Shown here piece by piece: positions 1 through 7,049 of a stretch of DNA of 11,519 bases (position 1 is its first letter; every line of letters begins with the position of its first letter). The notes under the pieces are model-generated. The model searched no databases. It was not told the DNA's origin and saw only the letters and a list, made by a program, of their open reading frames with translations. The translations under genes were made by a program, and so were the position numbers. This stretch comes from an uncultured bacterium (GTDB taxonomy: Bacteria > Planctomycetota > Phycisphaerae > Phycisphaerales > SM1A02): contig CAIXEV010000499.1 of NCBI GenBank assembly GCA_903918555.1, positions 1 to 11,519 on the forward strand, read 5' to 3'.

Positions 1-983
1 AGACCCCGTCGATCGACGGCATCACCGCCTCGGGCGACAACATCTCCGTCGAGCACAACGACGGCAAGGTCTACCGCGTGAAGCCGCGCGCGAACGAGGC
101 CGTCAACAAGTGGTGGATCACCGACGAGGTGCGCTACGGCTGGAAGTTCGTCCACTCCGACGAGCGCCTCGCGATGCCTGCGGTCAAGGGCCGCGACGCG
201 TTCGATCCGCTCAAGCCGATCGAGGCGTGGCAGGCCGCCATCGCCGCGGTCGACAGCGCGATGGTCTCGCTGCGCACCGTCGCGAAGAAGCACCTCGCGC
301 TCCTCGTGAGCCCGATGCTTTCGTGCGAGGACGCGTTCCATCTCGCGCGCTACGCGCTGTCGGTCGACCCCGACGCGCTGCTCGCGGTCGGTCCGGTGCC
401 GGTCAACGGCCAGGACAAGACCTTCCCCGGCGGCTTCACGATTCGCGCCGAGAAGGCGCCGAACGCGCGCGGCGTGCGCCGCGTCCTCGAGGCGCTCGCG
501 GGCGGCAAGCCCGTCGCCAACGCGCAGGGCTTCGAGCAGGCGCTCGCGAGCGGCCAGTACGGCGCTGCGATCGTCACGGGCAACTATCCAAGCAACTGGG
601 TCACGCCGTCGATGGCGTCGGCGCTGAAGGGCGTCGGCACCGTCGTGGCGATCGACACGCTGCCGAACGCCGTCACCGCGATGGCGACCGTCGTGCTGCC
701 GGGCGCTGTGTGGGTCGAGAAGGCCGGCTCGTTCGAGAACGCTGCCAACCGGCTGCAGGGCTTCGAGCAGGCCATCGAGCCGGTCGAGTTCGCCAAGAGC
801 GAGGCGCAGATCGCGCTTCACCTCGCGGCTGCTCATGCGGGCAAGCCTGCGGCCAACTACGACGCCGCGTCGACCCGCGCCGAGATGGCGAAGGTCGCGG
901 GACTCGAGTCGATGACGAGCGCGCACCACGCGCCCGAGCAGGCCGAGACGCTCGAGAGCGACATGGTGATGGTCGAGATCTGA
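1..983 (+). CDS. nuoG: NuoG-like NADH-quinone oxidoreductase subunit G, 3' part (partial)
   Basis: The reading frame is already open at base 3 and ends at TGA 981-983, so the 5' end lies outside the window; the GTG at 78 is internal. The translation starts in the region that in NuoG links the iron-sulfur part to the molybdopterin-oxidoreductase-like domain (pattern RPRxNxxVNxxW). It continues to the family-typical VLPGAVWVEKAGSFENAANRLQ stretch near 697-760. NuoG is the large iron-sulfur subunit of the peripheral arm of complex I, which passes electrons from NADH to quinone. In NuoG proteins with the extra N7 cluster, a cysteine follows the conserved tryptophans. Here that codon (120-122) is threonine (WWITDE), so N7 is probably absent, as in most complex I enzymes. 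The domain is compact compared with the E. coli protein. A related molybdopterin oxidoreductase is the main alternative; flanking nuo genes are not visible. Confidence 0.8.
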   Translation, partial: TPSIDGITASGDNISVEHNDGKVYRVKPRANEAVNKWWITDEVRYGWKFVHSDERLAMPAVKGRDAFDPLKPIEAWQAAIAAVDSAMVSLRTVAKKHLALLVSPMLSCEDAFHLARYALSVDPDALLAVGPVPVNGQDKTFPGGFTIRAEKAPNARGVRRVLEALAGGKPVANAQGFEQALASGQYGAAIVTGNYPSNWVTPSMASALKGVGTVVAIDTLPNAVTAMATVVLPGAVWVEKAGSFENAANRLQGFEQAIEPVEFAKSEAQIALHLAAAHAGKPAANYDAASTRAEMAKVAGLESMTSAHHAPEQAETLESDMVMVEI

Positions 984-993
984 GCGCTCGGGG

Positions 994-1078
994 CTCGAGG
1001 TGCCTGGGGGCTTGAGGTGCCTGGGGGCTCGAGGTGCCTGGGGGCTCGAGGTGCCTGGGGGCTCGAGGTGCCTGGCAC
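994..1078. repeat. Five tandem copies of a 17-bp repeat
   Basis: The unit ctcgaggtgcctggggg repeats head to tail at 994, 1011, 1028, 1045 and 1062. The second copy has a c-to-t change and the fifth diverges at its end, where it runs into the inverted-repeat module at 1067. The unit shares the core ggtgcctgg with that module. The array begins 11 bases after the stop codon of the NuoG-like gene. Confidence 0.95.
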
Positions 1079-1118
1079 GTGACGCTCAGTGCCAGGCACT
1101 GGACGGCACGTGCCGTGC
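1067..1118. repeat. 52-bp inverted-repeat module, copy A
   Basis: The module contains a perfect 11-bp stem, gtgcctggcac at 1068-1078 pairing with gtgccaggcac at 1089-1099, around a 10-base loop. It is followed by the palindrome acggcacgtgccgt. It matches copy B (1176-1227) at 49 of 52 positions by eye. It may be a dispersed REP-like element; its role is unknown. Confidence 0.9.
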
Positions 1119-1175
1119 ACAGAGCGCCATCTCGGTAAGTCCAGTCTCCTCAAGTGTTTGCATTGAAATCGCGTC

Positions 1176-1227
1176 GGTGCCTGGCACGTGCCGCTCTGTG
1201 CCGGGCACTGGACGGCACGTGCCGTGC
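1176..1227. repeat. 52-bp inverted-repeat module, copy B
   Basis: This is the second copy, starting 109 bases after copy A. Its stem is 1177-1187 with 1198-1208. The single base change in the stem (a to g at 1203) leaves a T-G wobble, so the hairpin is still possible when read as RNA. The palindrome ggcacgtgcc follows. The 57 bases between the two copies are unlike the repeats and contain no gene I can recognise. Confidence 0.9.
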
Positions 1228-1289
1228 GCGCGTCGGGATCCCGTACTCTCCAAGCCCAAGCAAGCCGCCGCAGCGGCGAGCGACCAATC

Positions 1290-2711
1290 ATGCTCCCCCA
1301 GCGCGCCGACATCCGTGAGGTTTGGACACAGGCCTGGCCCACGGTCATCACGATGCTCAGCTACACGCTGATGCAGTTCGTCGACAGCCTGATGGTGTCG
1401 GTGCTCGGCCCGCTCGAGGTCGCGGCGCAGGGCAACGGCGGCTCGTGGAGCTGGGTGCCGATCTCCTTCGGCTTCGGCATCCTCTCGCTCGTCAACACGC
1501 TCGTCGCGCAGCGCGTCGGCGCGGGCCGCCTCGACGAGATCGGCCGCTACGGATGGGCCGGCCTCTGGCTCGCGGGCGGCTACTGGCTCTTCATCCTGAT
1601 CCCGTTCGCGCTCGTCATCGGCCCGCTGTTCGCTGCGATGGGCCACGAACCGCGCCTCCTCGAGATGGAGACCGACTACGCGCGGATCCTCCTCTGCGCC
1701 GGCATCGTCACCGTCGGGGCGAAGGCGCTCGCGAACTTCTTCTTCGGCCTGCAGCGCCCCAAGATCGTCACCGTCGCCGCCATCGCCGGCAACATCACCA
1801 ACATCGTCGCCAACTATGTCTTCATCTACGGCCAGCGCGGGCTGCCCGAGCTCGGGCTGCCCGGCATCCCCGGCGCGCCCGAACTCGGCGTGATGGGCGC
1901 GGCCGTCGGCACCGCGATCGGCACCGCGGTCGAGGCGTTCATTCCGCTGGTCGTGTTCCTCTCGCGCCGGCTCGACGCGATCTACGAGATCCGCCGCGCG
2001 TGGCGCCCCGACTTCGCGGCGATCCGCGACATCCTCCGCCTCGGCTGGGCCGCAGGGCTTCACTTCGGCAACGAGATGGTGTGCTGGGCGATCTTCATGA
2101 CCGTCCTGGCCGGCAGCTTCGGCAGCGCGCACATGACGGCGGGCTGGGCCGTGATGCGCTTCGTGCACATGTCGTTCATGCCCGCGGTCGGACTGTCGAC
2201 CGCCGCGACGAGCCTCGTCGGCAAGCACATCGGCGAAGGCGACCTCCCGCGCGCCGGGCGATCCGCGCACGCCGCTGTGTTCCTCGCGGTCGTGTGGATG
2301 ACCTGCTGCGCGATCGTCTTCGTCATCTTCCGCAACGAACTCACCTCGGTGTTCGTCGACGACGGAGCGCCGGCCGATCTCGCCTCGCAGATCCGCCGCA
2401 TCGGCGCCGAACTCTTCATCTGCGCCGCGATCTTCCAGACGCTCGACGCGATCGGCATCGTCTACACGGGTGCCCTCCGCGGCGCCGGCGACACGATCTT
2501 CCCCGGCATCCTCACCGTCGTGCTCTCGTGGACGGTGATCGTCGGCGGCGGCCACCTCATGGTTCGCTTCTTTCCGCAGCTCGAGGCGACCGGCCCCTGG
2601 ATCGCCGCGACCGCCTACATCGCGATCCTCGGCGTCGTGCTTGCGATCCGCTTCGAGCGCGGCGCATGGAAGCGCGTGCATCTCCTCGACGGCCCGCGCG
2701 GCGCGAACTGA
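1290..2711 (+). CDS. MATE-family multidrug/metabolite efflux transporter
   Basis: This 473-residue polytopic membrane protein has the length and pattern of NorM/DinF-type MATE exporters. These use Na+ or H+ gradients to expel cationic drugs or metabolites across the inner membrane. Visible signatures are the N-terminal VDSLMVSVLGP motif in the first helices, a second-half GLSTAATSLVGKHIGEGD motif, and ALRGAGDT before the last helices. About twelve hydrophobic segments are spread over the whole length. I chose ATG 1290 because the open frame upstream to 1188 reads through repeat copy B and the homologous part begins after residue 1. There is no good Shine-Dalgarno site. The hexamer TACTCT (1244-1249) is a weak -10 candidate. 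The substrate cannot be predicted. The gene ends one base before the stop codon of the convergent DUF2071 gene. Confidence 0.9.
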   Translation: MLPQRADIREVWTQAWPTVITMLSYTLMQFVDSLMVSVLGPLEVAAQGNGGSWSWVPISFGFGILSLVNTLVAQRVGAGRLDEIGRYGWAGLWLAGGYWLFILIPFALVIGPLFAAMGHEPRLLEMETDYARILLCAGIVTVGAKALANFFFGLQRPKIVTVAAIAGNITNIVANYVFIYGQRGLPELGLPGIPGAPELGVMGAAVGTAIGTAVEAFIPLVVFLSRRLDAIYEIRRAWRPDFAAIRDILRLGWAAGLHFGNEMVCWAIFMTVLAGSFGSAHMTAGWAVMRFVHMSFMPAVGLSTAATSLVGKHIGEGDLPRAGRSAHAAVFLAVVWMTCCAIVFVIFRNELTSVFVDDGAPADLASQIRRIGAELFICAAIFQTLDAIGIVYTGALRGAGDTIFPGILTVVLSWTVIVGGGHLMVRFFPQLEATGPWIAATAYIAILGVVLAIRFERGAWKRVHLLDGPRGAN

Positions 2712-2712
2712 C

Positions 2713-3462
2713 TCACGAAGCCGCGGAGACCGCGCCGATGCGGACGGTCACATCCTCGGCCTGATGGACGAGCGCGCGCGCAGCCGCGCCGGGCTCGGGA
2801 ATCCCCGCCGCGCCGAGCAGTCCCGCGTCCACCTCGCGCAGCACGCCGGTCCGAACGCGATACGGGTTGTGCCGCACGCACGCGTAGGTGAGCCTCCCGC
2901 GCCGCGTCGCGAACAGCGCGTACCGCTCGATGAGAAAGTGCTCGAGCGTTCCAGGCGCAGCCTCCGCGAACGGCGCGCGCGACGCGAACTCCGCCGTCAC
3001 CAGCGACCGTGCGGGCGCAGGCTGCGGCCACAGCCGCGTGCTCTCCGCGCGGCGCACCTCGGTTCCGTCGTCGCGGACCTCGCGCTCGTACTGCATGCGC
3101 GCCTTGAAGTACGGCAGCCCGTACATGCCGCGCGCGACCCTCACCGCGAGCGTGCTCTCCGCCTCGAGGCTGAAGAACCACACCGCGGGAACCGGCTCCG
3201 CGACGCCGCGCCGGCGCACATAGGTGCGCACATTCGTCTCGAGCGTGCGCGCGGTGCCCGGAATCGGCGGCAGCCACACCGAGCGGATGCCCGTCATGCG
3301 GAACGGCACGAGCGCGACATACGCCTTGCCCTCGAAGAGATCCGGCTCGAGCTCGGGCGGAAGGAGGCGCTCGAGCGCCGCCGGATCGACCTCCCAGTGC
3401 ACGAAGACGAGGTCGCGCCAGGTCTGCCAGAAGATCTGTCGGAAGGCGGGTTGCGGCTGCAT
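2713..3462 (-). CDS. DUF2071 (YqjF-like) family protein
   Basis: This 249-residue soluble protein matches the DUF2071/YqjF family, which has an acetoacetate-decarboxylase-like fold and no established general function. Family features are the N-terminal WxxLxFVHWEVDPAALERLLPP segment (about residues 14-37), the EGKAYVALVPFRM strand region (about 44-56), and the later GxxGLPYFKAxM region near residue 120. No signal peptide or membrane segment is visible. The start ATG (3460-3462) lacks a clear Shine-Dalgarno site. A minus-strand TACACT at 3495-3500 could be its -10 box. It is transcribed divergently from the TPR/alphaCTD gene and convergently with the MATE gene, so it is probably monocistronic. 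A catalytic role is unproven. Confidence 0.85.
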   Translation of the reverse strand: MQPQPAFRQIFWQTWRDLVFVHWEVDPAALERLLPPELEPDLFEGKAYVALVPFRMTGIRSVWLPPIPGTARTLETNVRTYVRRRGVAEPVPAVWFFSLEAESTLAVRVARGMYGLPYFKARMQYEREVRDDGTEVRRAESTRLWPQPAPARSLVTAEFASRAPFAEAAPGTLEHFLIERYALFATRRGRLTYACVRHNPYRVRTGVLREVDAGLLGAAGIPEPGAAARALVHQAEDVTVRIGAVSAAS

Positions 3463-3494
3463 AGAGGGCGGCGGGGCGGCGCCCGCGGTGCGCG

Positions 3495-3500
3495 AGTGTA
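3495..3500 (-). promoter_or_regulatory. Candidate -10 box for the DUF2071 gene
   Basis: TACACT read on the minus strand matches TATAAT at four of six bases. It would place the start of transcription near 3488, giving a leader of about 26 bases. No convincing -35 box is visible. Confidence 0.3.
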
Positions 3501-3560
3501 GCCACGGCGGTTATAGGGCGCGCACCGCGCCACGCTGTATGCAGTCGCCGCCGCAGCGGA

Positions 3561-3566
3561 TACACT
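3561..3566 (+). promoter_or_regulatory. Candidate -10 box for the TPR/alphaCTD gene
   Basis: The same hexamer, TACACT, lies on the plus strand in this divergent intergenic region. It would start transcription near 3573, about 63 bases before the ATG. A Shine-Dalgarno-like GGAAG at 3622-3626 sits nine bases before the start codon. Confidence 0.35.
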
Positions 3567-3635
3567 CGCCCCCCTTCGCCGCTTCTCGGGACGGTTTCCG
3601 TTGGAGCGCGCGATCATTCCCGGAAGTACACGACG

Positions 3636-4553
3636 ATGAGCGGACTCGACACGGTGATCGGTGGCAAGGCTGGCAACCCCGAGCAGGTCAAGAAGTGCCT
3701 CGCCGAGGCCGCGCGCCTCGAGAAGGCGGGCGACCGCGCTGCCGCCGTGCGCGAACTTCGCACCGCGCACGAGCTCAGCGACGACCCGAGCGTCACCTTC
3801 CAGCTCGCCTACATGCTCGACCTCCTCGGCGAGGAGAGCGAGGCGGTCGCGCTCTACACCGACATCACCAACTGCCGCAAGCCGCACATCAATGCGCTTG
3901 TGAACCTCGCCGTCATCTGCGAAGACCGCGGCGAACTCGGCCGCGCCGAGCGCCTGCTCCGCCAGGTCGTCGAGACCGATCCGAACCACGCGCGCGGCCG
4001 TCTCTTCCTCAAGGATGTGATGGCGAGCAAGGACATGCAGGTCGAGACCGAGGCGAGCTTCATCGGCCCGTCGAGCGCGATCCTCGACACGCCCGTCACC
4101 GACTTCGAGCTCTCGGTTCGCGCGCGCAACTGCCTCAAGAAGATGCAGATCCGCACGCTCGGCGACCTCCTCAAGATCACCGAGGCCGAGCTCCTCAGCT
4201 ACAAGAACTTCGGCGAGCAGTCGCTCGTCGAGATCAAGGCCATGCTCTCGCAGAAGGGCCTGCGCCTCGGCCAGAACCTCGAGGGCGGCGGCCGCGGCGG
4301 CATCCGCAAGGACATCCTCGACGAGCTCAAGGCGATCGTCCCCGAGACCACGCTCAACAAGCCGATCTCGTCGCTCGAGCTCTCCGTGCGCGCCCGCAAG
4401 GCCCTCCAGCTCCTGAACATCGCGTCGATCGGCGAGCTCGCCTCGCGCACCGAGGCCGAGCTCATGGGCGTGAAGAACTTCGGCGCCACCAGCCTTCACG
4501 AGATCCGCGAGCGCCTCGCCCAGCACGGCCTGACGCTCCGCCAGTTGAGCTGA
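3636..4553 (+). CDS. TPR protein with two RNA polymerase alpha C-terminal domains
   Basis: This 305-residue cytoplasmic protein has helical TPR-like repeats at about residues 20-125, then two tandem copies of the RNA polymerase alpha-subunit C-terminal domain at about 153-211 and 243-301. The alpha N-terminal assembly domain is absent, so it is not RpoA. In E. coli alphaCTD the DNA-contact set is R265, N268, C269, G296, K298, S299 and E302. Copy 1 keeps R162, N165, C166, G193, S196 and E199, with Q195 at the lysine position. Copy 2 keeps R252, G283, S286 and E289 but has K255, A256 and T285. DNA binding is therefore plausible, more so for copy 1. Proteins of this layout are typical of Planctomycetota. 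The exact function is not known to me; a transcription adaptor using TPRs for partner contact is my inference. The start has GGAAG nine bases upstream. Confidence 0.9.
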   Translation: MSGLDTVIGGKAGNPEQVKKCLAEAARLEKAGDRAAAVRELRTAHELSDDPSVTFQLAYMLDLLGEESEAVALYTDITNCRKPHINALVNLAVICEDRGELGRAERLLRQVVETDPNHARGRLFLKDVMASKDMQVETEASFIGPSSAILDTPVTDFELSVRARNCLKKMQIRTLGDLLKITEAELLSYKNFGEQSLVEIKAMLSQKGLRLGQNLEGGGRGGIRKDILDELKAIVPETTLNKPISSLELSVRARKALQLLNIASIGELASRTEAELMGVKNFGATSLHEIRERLAQHGLTLRQLS

Positions 4554-4595
4554 TTCGTTCGCCTGCAGACGCTCGCGCGTCGGCTGCGCCCTGGG

Positions 4596-4601
4596 TAGGA
4601 T
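4596..4601 (+). promoter_or_regulatory. Candidate -10 box for the SpoIID-domain gene
   Basis: TAGGAT matches TATAAT at four of six bases and would start transcription near 4608, 27 bases before the ATG. A clear GGAGG ribosome-binding site lies at 4622-4626, eight bases before the start codon. No -35 box is recognisable, and read-through from the preceding gene is also possible. Confidence 0.3.
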
Positions 4602-4634
4602 TGCCGCGCACTCGTCTCAGCGGAGGATCGCTGC

Positions 4635-6119
4635 ATGGACTCGCAGACCTTCGAACGCCGTCGCCGTTTCGTCGTGCTCGCGTCCGCCGTGGCTGCTGCC
4701 AGCGCGGTGGGCGGCATCGTCTCCTGTCAGCAGCCGCAGGGAATGCGCCCCGCGCCCGGCACGCAGGGCGGCACGCGTTCGACGACAGGCGGCGCGAACG
4801 GTGCTCGGACAGAGACGCCGTCCGGCGCGCAGAAGACCGAGCCCGGCGACGCAAAGCCGAAGCCGGCGCCCGGCAAGCCCAAGCCGCAGCCAGTCGAGCG
4901 ACCGGCGCCGCCTTCGAGCGAGCCATCGATCCGCATCAAGACGGGGAGCCTTCCGAAGCCGGCGCCCAAGATCGAGATCCGCGGTCCGGGCGCACAGATC
5001 TGGATCGTCGAGCCGGGATCGGGCCGGCCCGGCACCATCGCCGAATCGCCCGTCGAGTTCGCGTGGACCGCCGACGGCTGGCGCGTCACCGAGTCGGCGC
5101 GCTCGCGTGATCCGCGTGTCGTCGCGGTGCCGGCGCGCGCGACGCTCCAGATCTCCGCGCTCAGCGGCGAGCCGCAGCAGCTCACGGCGCTCGGCAGCAC
5201 CTGGCCCGGCGTGATCCGTCTGGTGCCGCAGCCCGATGACGCGAACGAGCCGGTCGATGTCGTCCACGATGTGCCGATGGAGGAGTACCTCCCCGGCGTG
5301 ATCGCGAAGGAGCTCTTCAACGGCTGGGGCGTGTCCACGCACCGCGCGCAGGCCGTCGCCGCGCGAAGCTGGGCGCTCTGCGAGATGGAGATGTGGCGCA
5401 CGCGCCGCCACTTCGACGCGGTCGCAGGCGAGCAGGGGCAGGCGTGGATCGGCGCGACGGCGCACAAGCGCAGCCTCGACGCCGTCGCCGCGACGCGCGG
5501 GCAGATGCTCGTCTTCGCGTCGCGCGTGGTGCCCGCGTACTACTCGAGCTGCTGCGGCGGCGCACGCGCGGCCGCGCGCGACGCGATCTCGACCTCGATC
5601 GTGAACGACATCGCGCCGCTCGCGGTCTCGGGCTCCGACGGCCGCGACTGCTGCTCGTGGAGCCCGACCTACCGGTGGCAACTTGCGTTCGATGCCGCGA
5701 CCGTCGCGCGCACGCTGCCCGCGTGGGCGCGCGCCGAGGGCTACGCGTCGCTCTTCAAGGTCGAGGGCATCCGCCGCGTCGACATCTCCGAGCGCAACAA
5801 GGCCGGGCGACCCGTCGTCTTCACCATCACCGACGCGAAGGGCGCGCCGTTCCAGGTGCTCGCCGAGCGCCTGCGCTGGGCGCTCAACGCCGATCCGCGC
5901 GACCCGCAGAACCTCCGTCCCGCGAAGGAGCGCGTGAAGAGCGCGTTCTTCGAGCCGTTCCTGAAGGGGAACGAGCTCGTGCTCTCCGGCCGCGGCCACG
6001 GCCACGGCGTCGGCATGTGCCAGTACGGCGCCGAGGCGATGGCGAAGAAGGGCGCGAAGATGGACGCGATCCTCACGCGCTACTACCCCGGCGCGACCAT
6101 CGTGAAGTCGTACGCGTAG
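4635..6119 (+). CDS. SpoIID/LytB-domain peptidoglycan-processing lipoprotein, probable Tat export
   Basis: In this 494-residue protein, residues 1-31 form a signal with an arginine run followed by F (R8-R11, F12), a hydrophobic stretch and the lipobox IVSC at 28-31. This suggests a Tat-exported lipoprotein anchored at Cys31. Residues about 35-115 are a Pro/Lys/Gly-rich linker. The SpoIID domain covers about 200-490. It includes VPMEEYLPGVIAKE (213-226), RAQAVAARSWAL (237-248), YYSSCCGG (302-309) and the terminal GRGHGHGVGMCQYGA (452-466) with YYPGATI. SpoIID proteins are lytic transglycosylases acting on denuded glycan strands; LytB relatives modulate amidases. The acidic residues around 216-226 are the likely catalytic region, but I cannot assign the exact glutamate. 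Odd points are the adjacent cysteine pairs at 306/307 and 339/340. The start is supported by GGAGG at 4622-4626. Confidence 0.88.
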   Translation: MDSQTFERRRRFVVLASAVAAASAVGGIVSCQQPQGMRPAPGTQGGTRSTTGGANGARTETPSGAQKTEPGDAKPKPAPGKPKPQPVERPAPPSSEPSIRIKTGSLPKPAPKIEIRGPGAQIWIVEPGSGRPGTIAESPVEFAWTADGWRVTESARSRDPRVVAVPARATLQISALSGEPQQLTALGSTWPGVIRLVPQPDDANEPVDVVHDVPMEEYLPGVIAKELFNGWGVSTHRAQAVAARSWALCEMEMWRTRRHFDAVAGEQGQAWIGATAHKRSLDAVAATRGQMLVFASRVVPAYYSSCCGGARAAARDAISTSIVNDIAPLAVSGSDGRDCCSWSPTYRWQLAFDAATVARTLPAWARAEGYASLFKVEGIRRVDISERNKAGRPVVFTITDAKGAPFQVLAERLRWALNADPRDPQNLRPAKERVKSAFFEPFLKGNELVLSGRGHGHGVGMCQYGAEAMAKKGAKMDAILTRYYPGATIVKSYA

Positions 6120-6166
6120 CCCGCGGCGCCGCGCGTTCGCGCGTTCGTGGCGGTCGTCTGTTCCGC

Positions 6167-6172
6167 TACATT
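6167..6172 (+). promoter_or_regulatory. Candidate -10 box giving a leaderless prpB transcript
   Basis: TACATT matches TATAAT at four of six bases. With usual spacing transcription would start at about 6179, which is the A of the prpB ATG. No Shine-Dalgarno sequence precedes that ATG. The -35 region near 6144-6149 (ttcgtg) is weak. Confidence 0.35.
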
Positions 6173-6178
6173 CCGCGC

Positions 6179-7042
6179 ATGGCGATTCAGCATCCAGGCC
6201 GTCGGCTTCGTGACGCAATGGCGCGAGGCACCGTGTTCGTCCCAGGCGCCTTCAACGCGCTCGCCGCGCGCGCCGTCGCGCGTGCGGGCTTCGACGCGAC
6301 CTACATCTCGGGCGGCGCCACCGCGAATGTCGCGGGCTACCCCGACATCGGCCTCATCACGCTCACCGAGATGTGCCGCACGATCCGCGAGATCAGCGAC
6401 GCGTCGGGCCTGCCCGTCATCGCCGACGCCGACACCGGCTACGGCGAGGTCGAGTGCTGCGTGCGGACGGTGGTCGAGTACGAGCGCGCGGGCGCGGCGG
6501 CGCTCCATCTCGAGGACCAGGTGTTCCCCAAGCGCTGCGGCCACCTCGACGGCAAGGACCTCGTGTCCGCGCAGGCGATGGCCGACAAGGTCGCCGCGAT
6601 GGCCGAGCACCGCATCTCGAGCGACTTCGTCATCATCGCGCGCACCGATGCGCGGCATGTGACGGGCTTCGACGACATGGTCGCGCGCGCAAACCTCTAT
6701 CGCAAGGCGGGCGCCGATGTGATCTTCCCCGAGGGCCTGCACGACGGCGACGAGTTCGCGCGCTTCATGAAGGCCTCGCCCGGCGCGACGCTTGCGAACA
6801 TGACCGAGTTCGGCAAGACCAAGCACCTCACGCGCGACGAGTTCCGCGCGCTCGGCGTGTCGATCGTGATCTACCCGCTCTCGCTCATGCGCATGGCGAT
6901 GAAGGCGGTCGACGAAGGCCTCGCGGCGCTCGCGAAGGACGGCGGCTTCGAGCCGTCGCTCGCGCGCATGCAGTCGCGCAAGGAGCTCTACGAGCTGCTC
7001 TCGTACACGCCGGGCAAGGAGTGGGACTTCCCGCGCGGCTGA
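6179..7042 (+). CDS. prpB: 2-methylisocitrate lyase (isocitrate lyase/PEP mutase family)
   Basis: This 287-residue cytosolic enzyme belongs to the isocitrate lyase/PEP mutase superfamily. The most likely reaction is cleavage of 2-methylisocitrate to pyruvate and succinate, the last step of the methylcitrate cycle for propionate. The visible active-site set is SGG at 44-46, D56, the Mg-binding DAD at 83-85, the lyase signature KRCGH at 118-122 with catalytic C120, E185, and NMTEFG at 207-212. YPLS at 232-235 is also PrpB-like. KRCGH argues against PEP mutase. Other lyases of the family, such as dimethylmalate lyase, are less likely but possible. ATG 6179 is chosen because the open frame further upstream overlaps the SpoIID gene and gives no homologous sequence. 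No prpC or prpD lies in the window. The stop is seven bases from the stop of the convergent kinase gene. Confidence 0.87.
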   Translation: MAIQHPGRRLRDAMARGTVFVPGAFNALAARAVARAGFDATYISGGATANVAGYPDIGLITLTEMCRTIREISDASGLPVIADADTGYGEVECCVRTVVEYERAGAAALHLEDQVFPKRCGHLDGKDLVSAQAMADKVAAMAEHRISSDFVIIARTDARHVTGFDDMVARANLYRKAGADVIFPEGLHDGDEFARFMKASPGATLANMTEFGKTKHLTRDEFRALGVSIVIYPLSLMRMAMKAVDEGLAALAKDGGFEPSLARMQSRKELYELLSYTPGKEWDFPRG

Positions 7043-7049
7043 GCGGGCG

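Noticed and set aside
1188..1289. N-terminal extension of the MATE reading frame
   Set aside because: It begins with GTG inside repeat copy B and encodes an Arg-rich stretch unlike the family; ATG 1290 fits the transporter.
1086..2681. 531-codon minus-strand open frame opposite the MATE gene
   Set aside because: Its Asp/Glu/Arg/His-rich composition is typical of a shadow of GC-rich coding sequence, and the opposite strand has a clear transporter.
4565..4587. Terminator between the TPR/alphaCTD gene and the SpoIID-domain gene
   Set aside because: There is a 5-bp stem with an interrupted extension but no T-tract after it, so it is too weak to call.
5393..6178. Long upstream extension of the prpB reading frame
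   Set aside because: It overlaps the well-supported SpoIID gene in another frame and gives an Arg-rich shadow translation.
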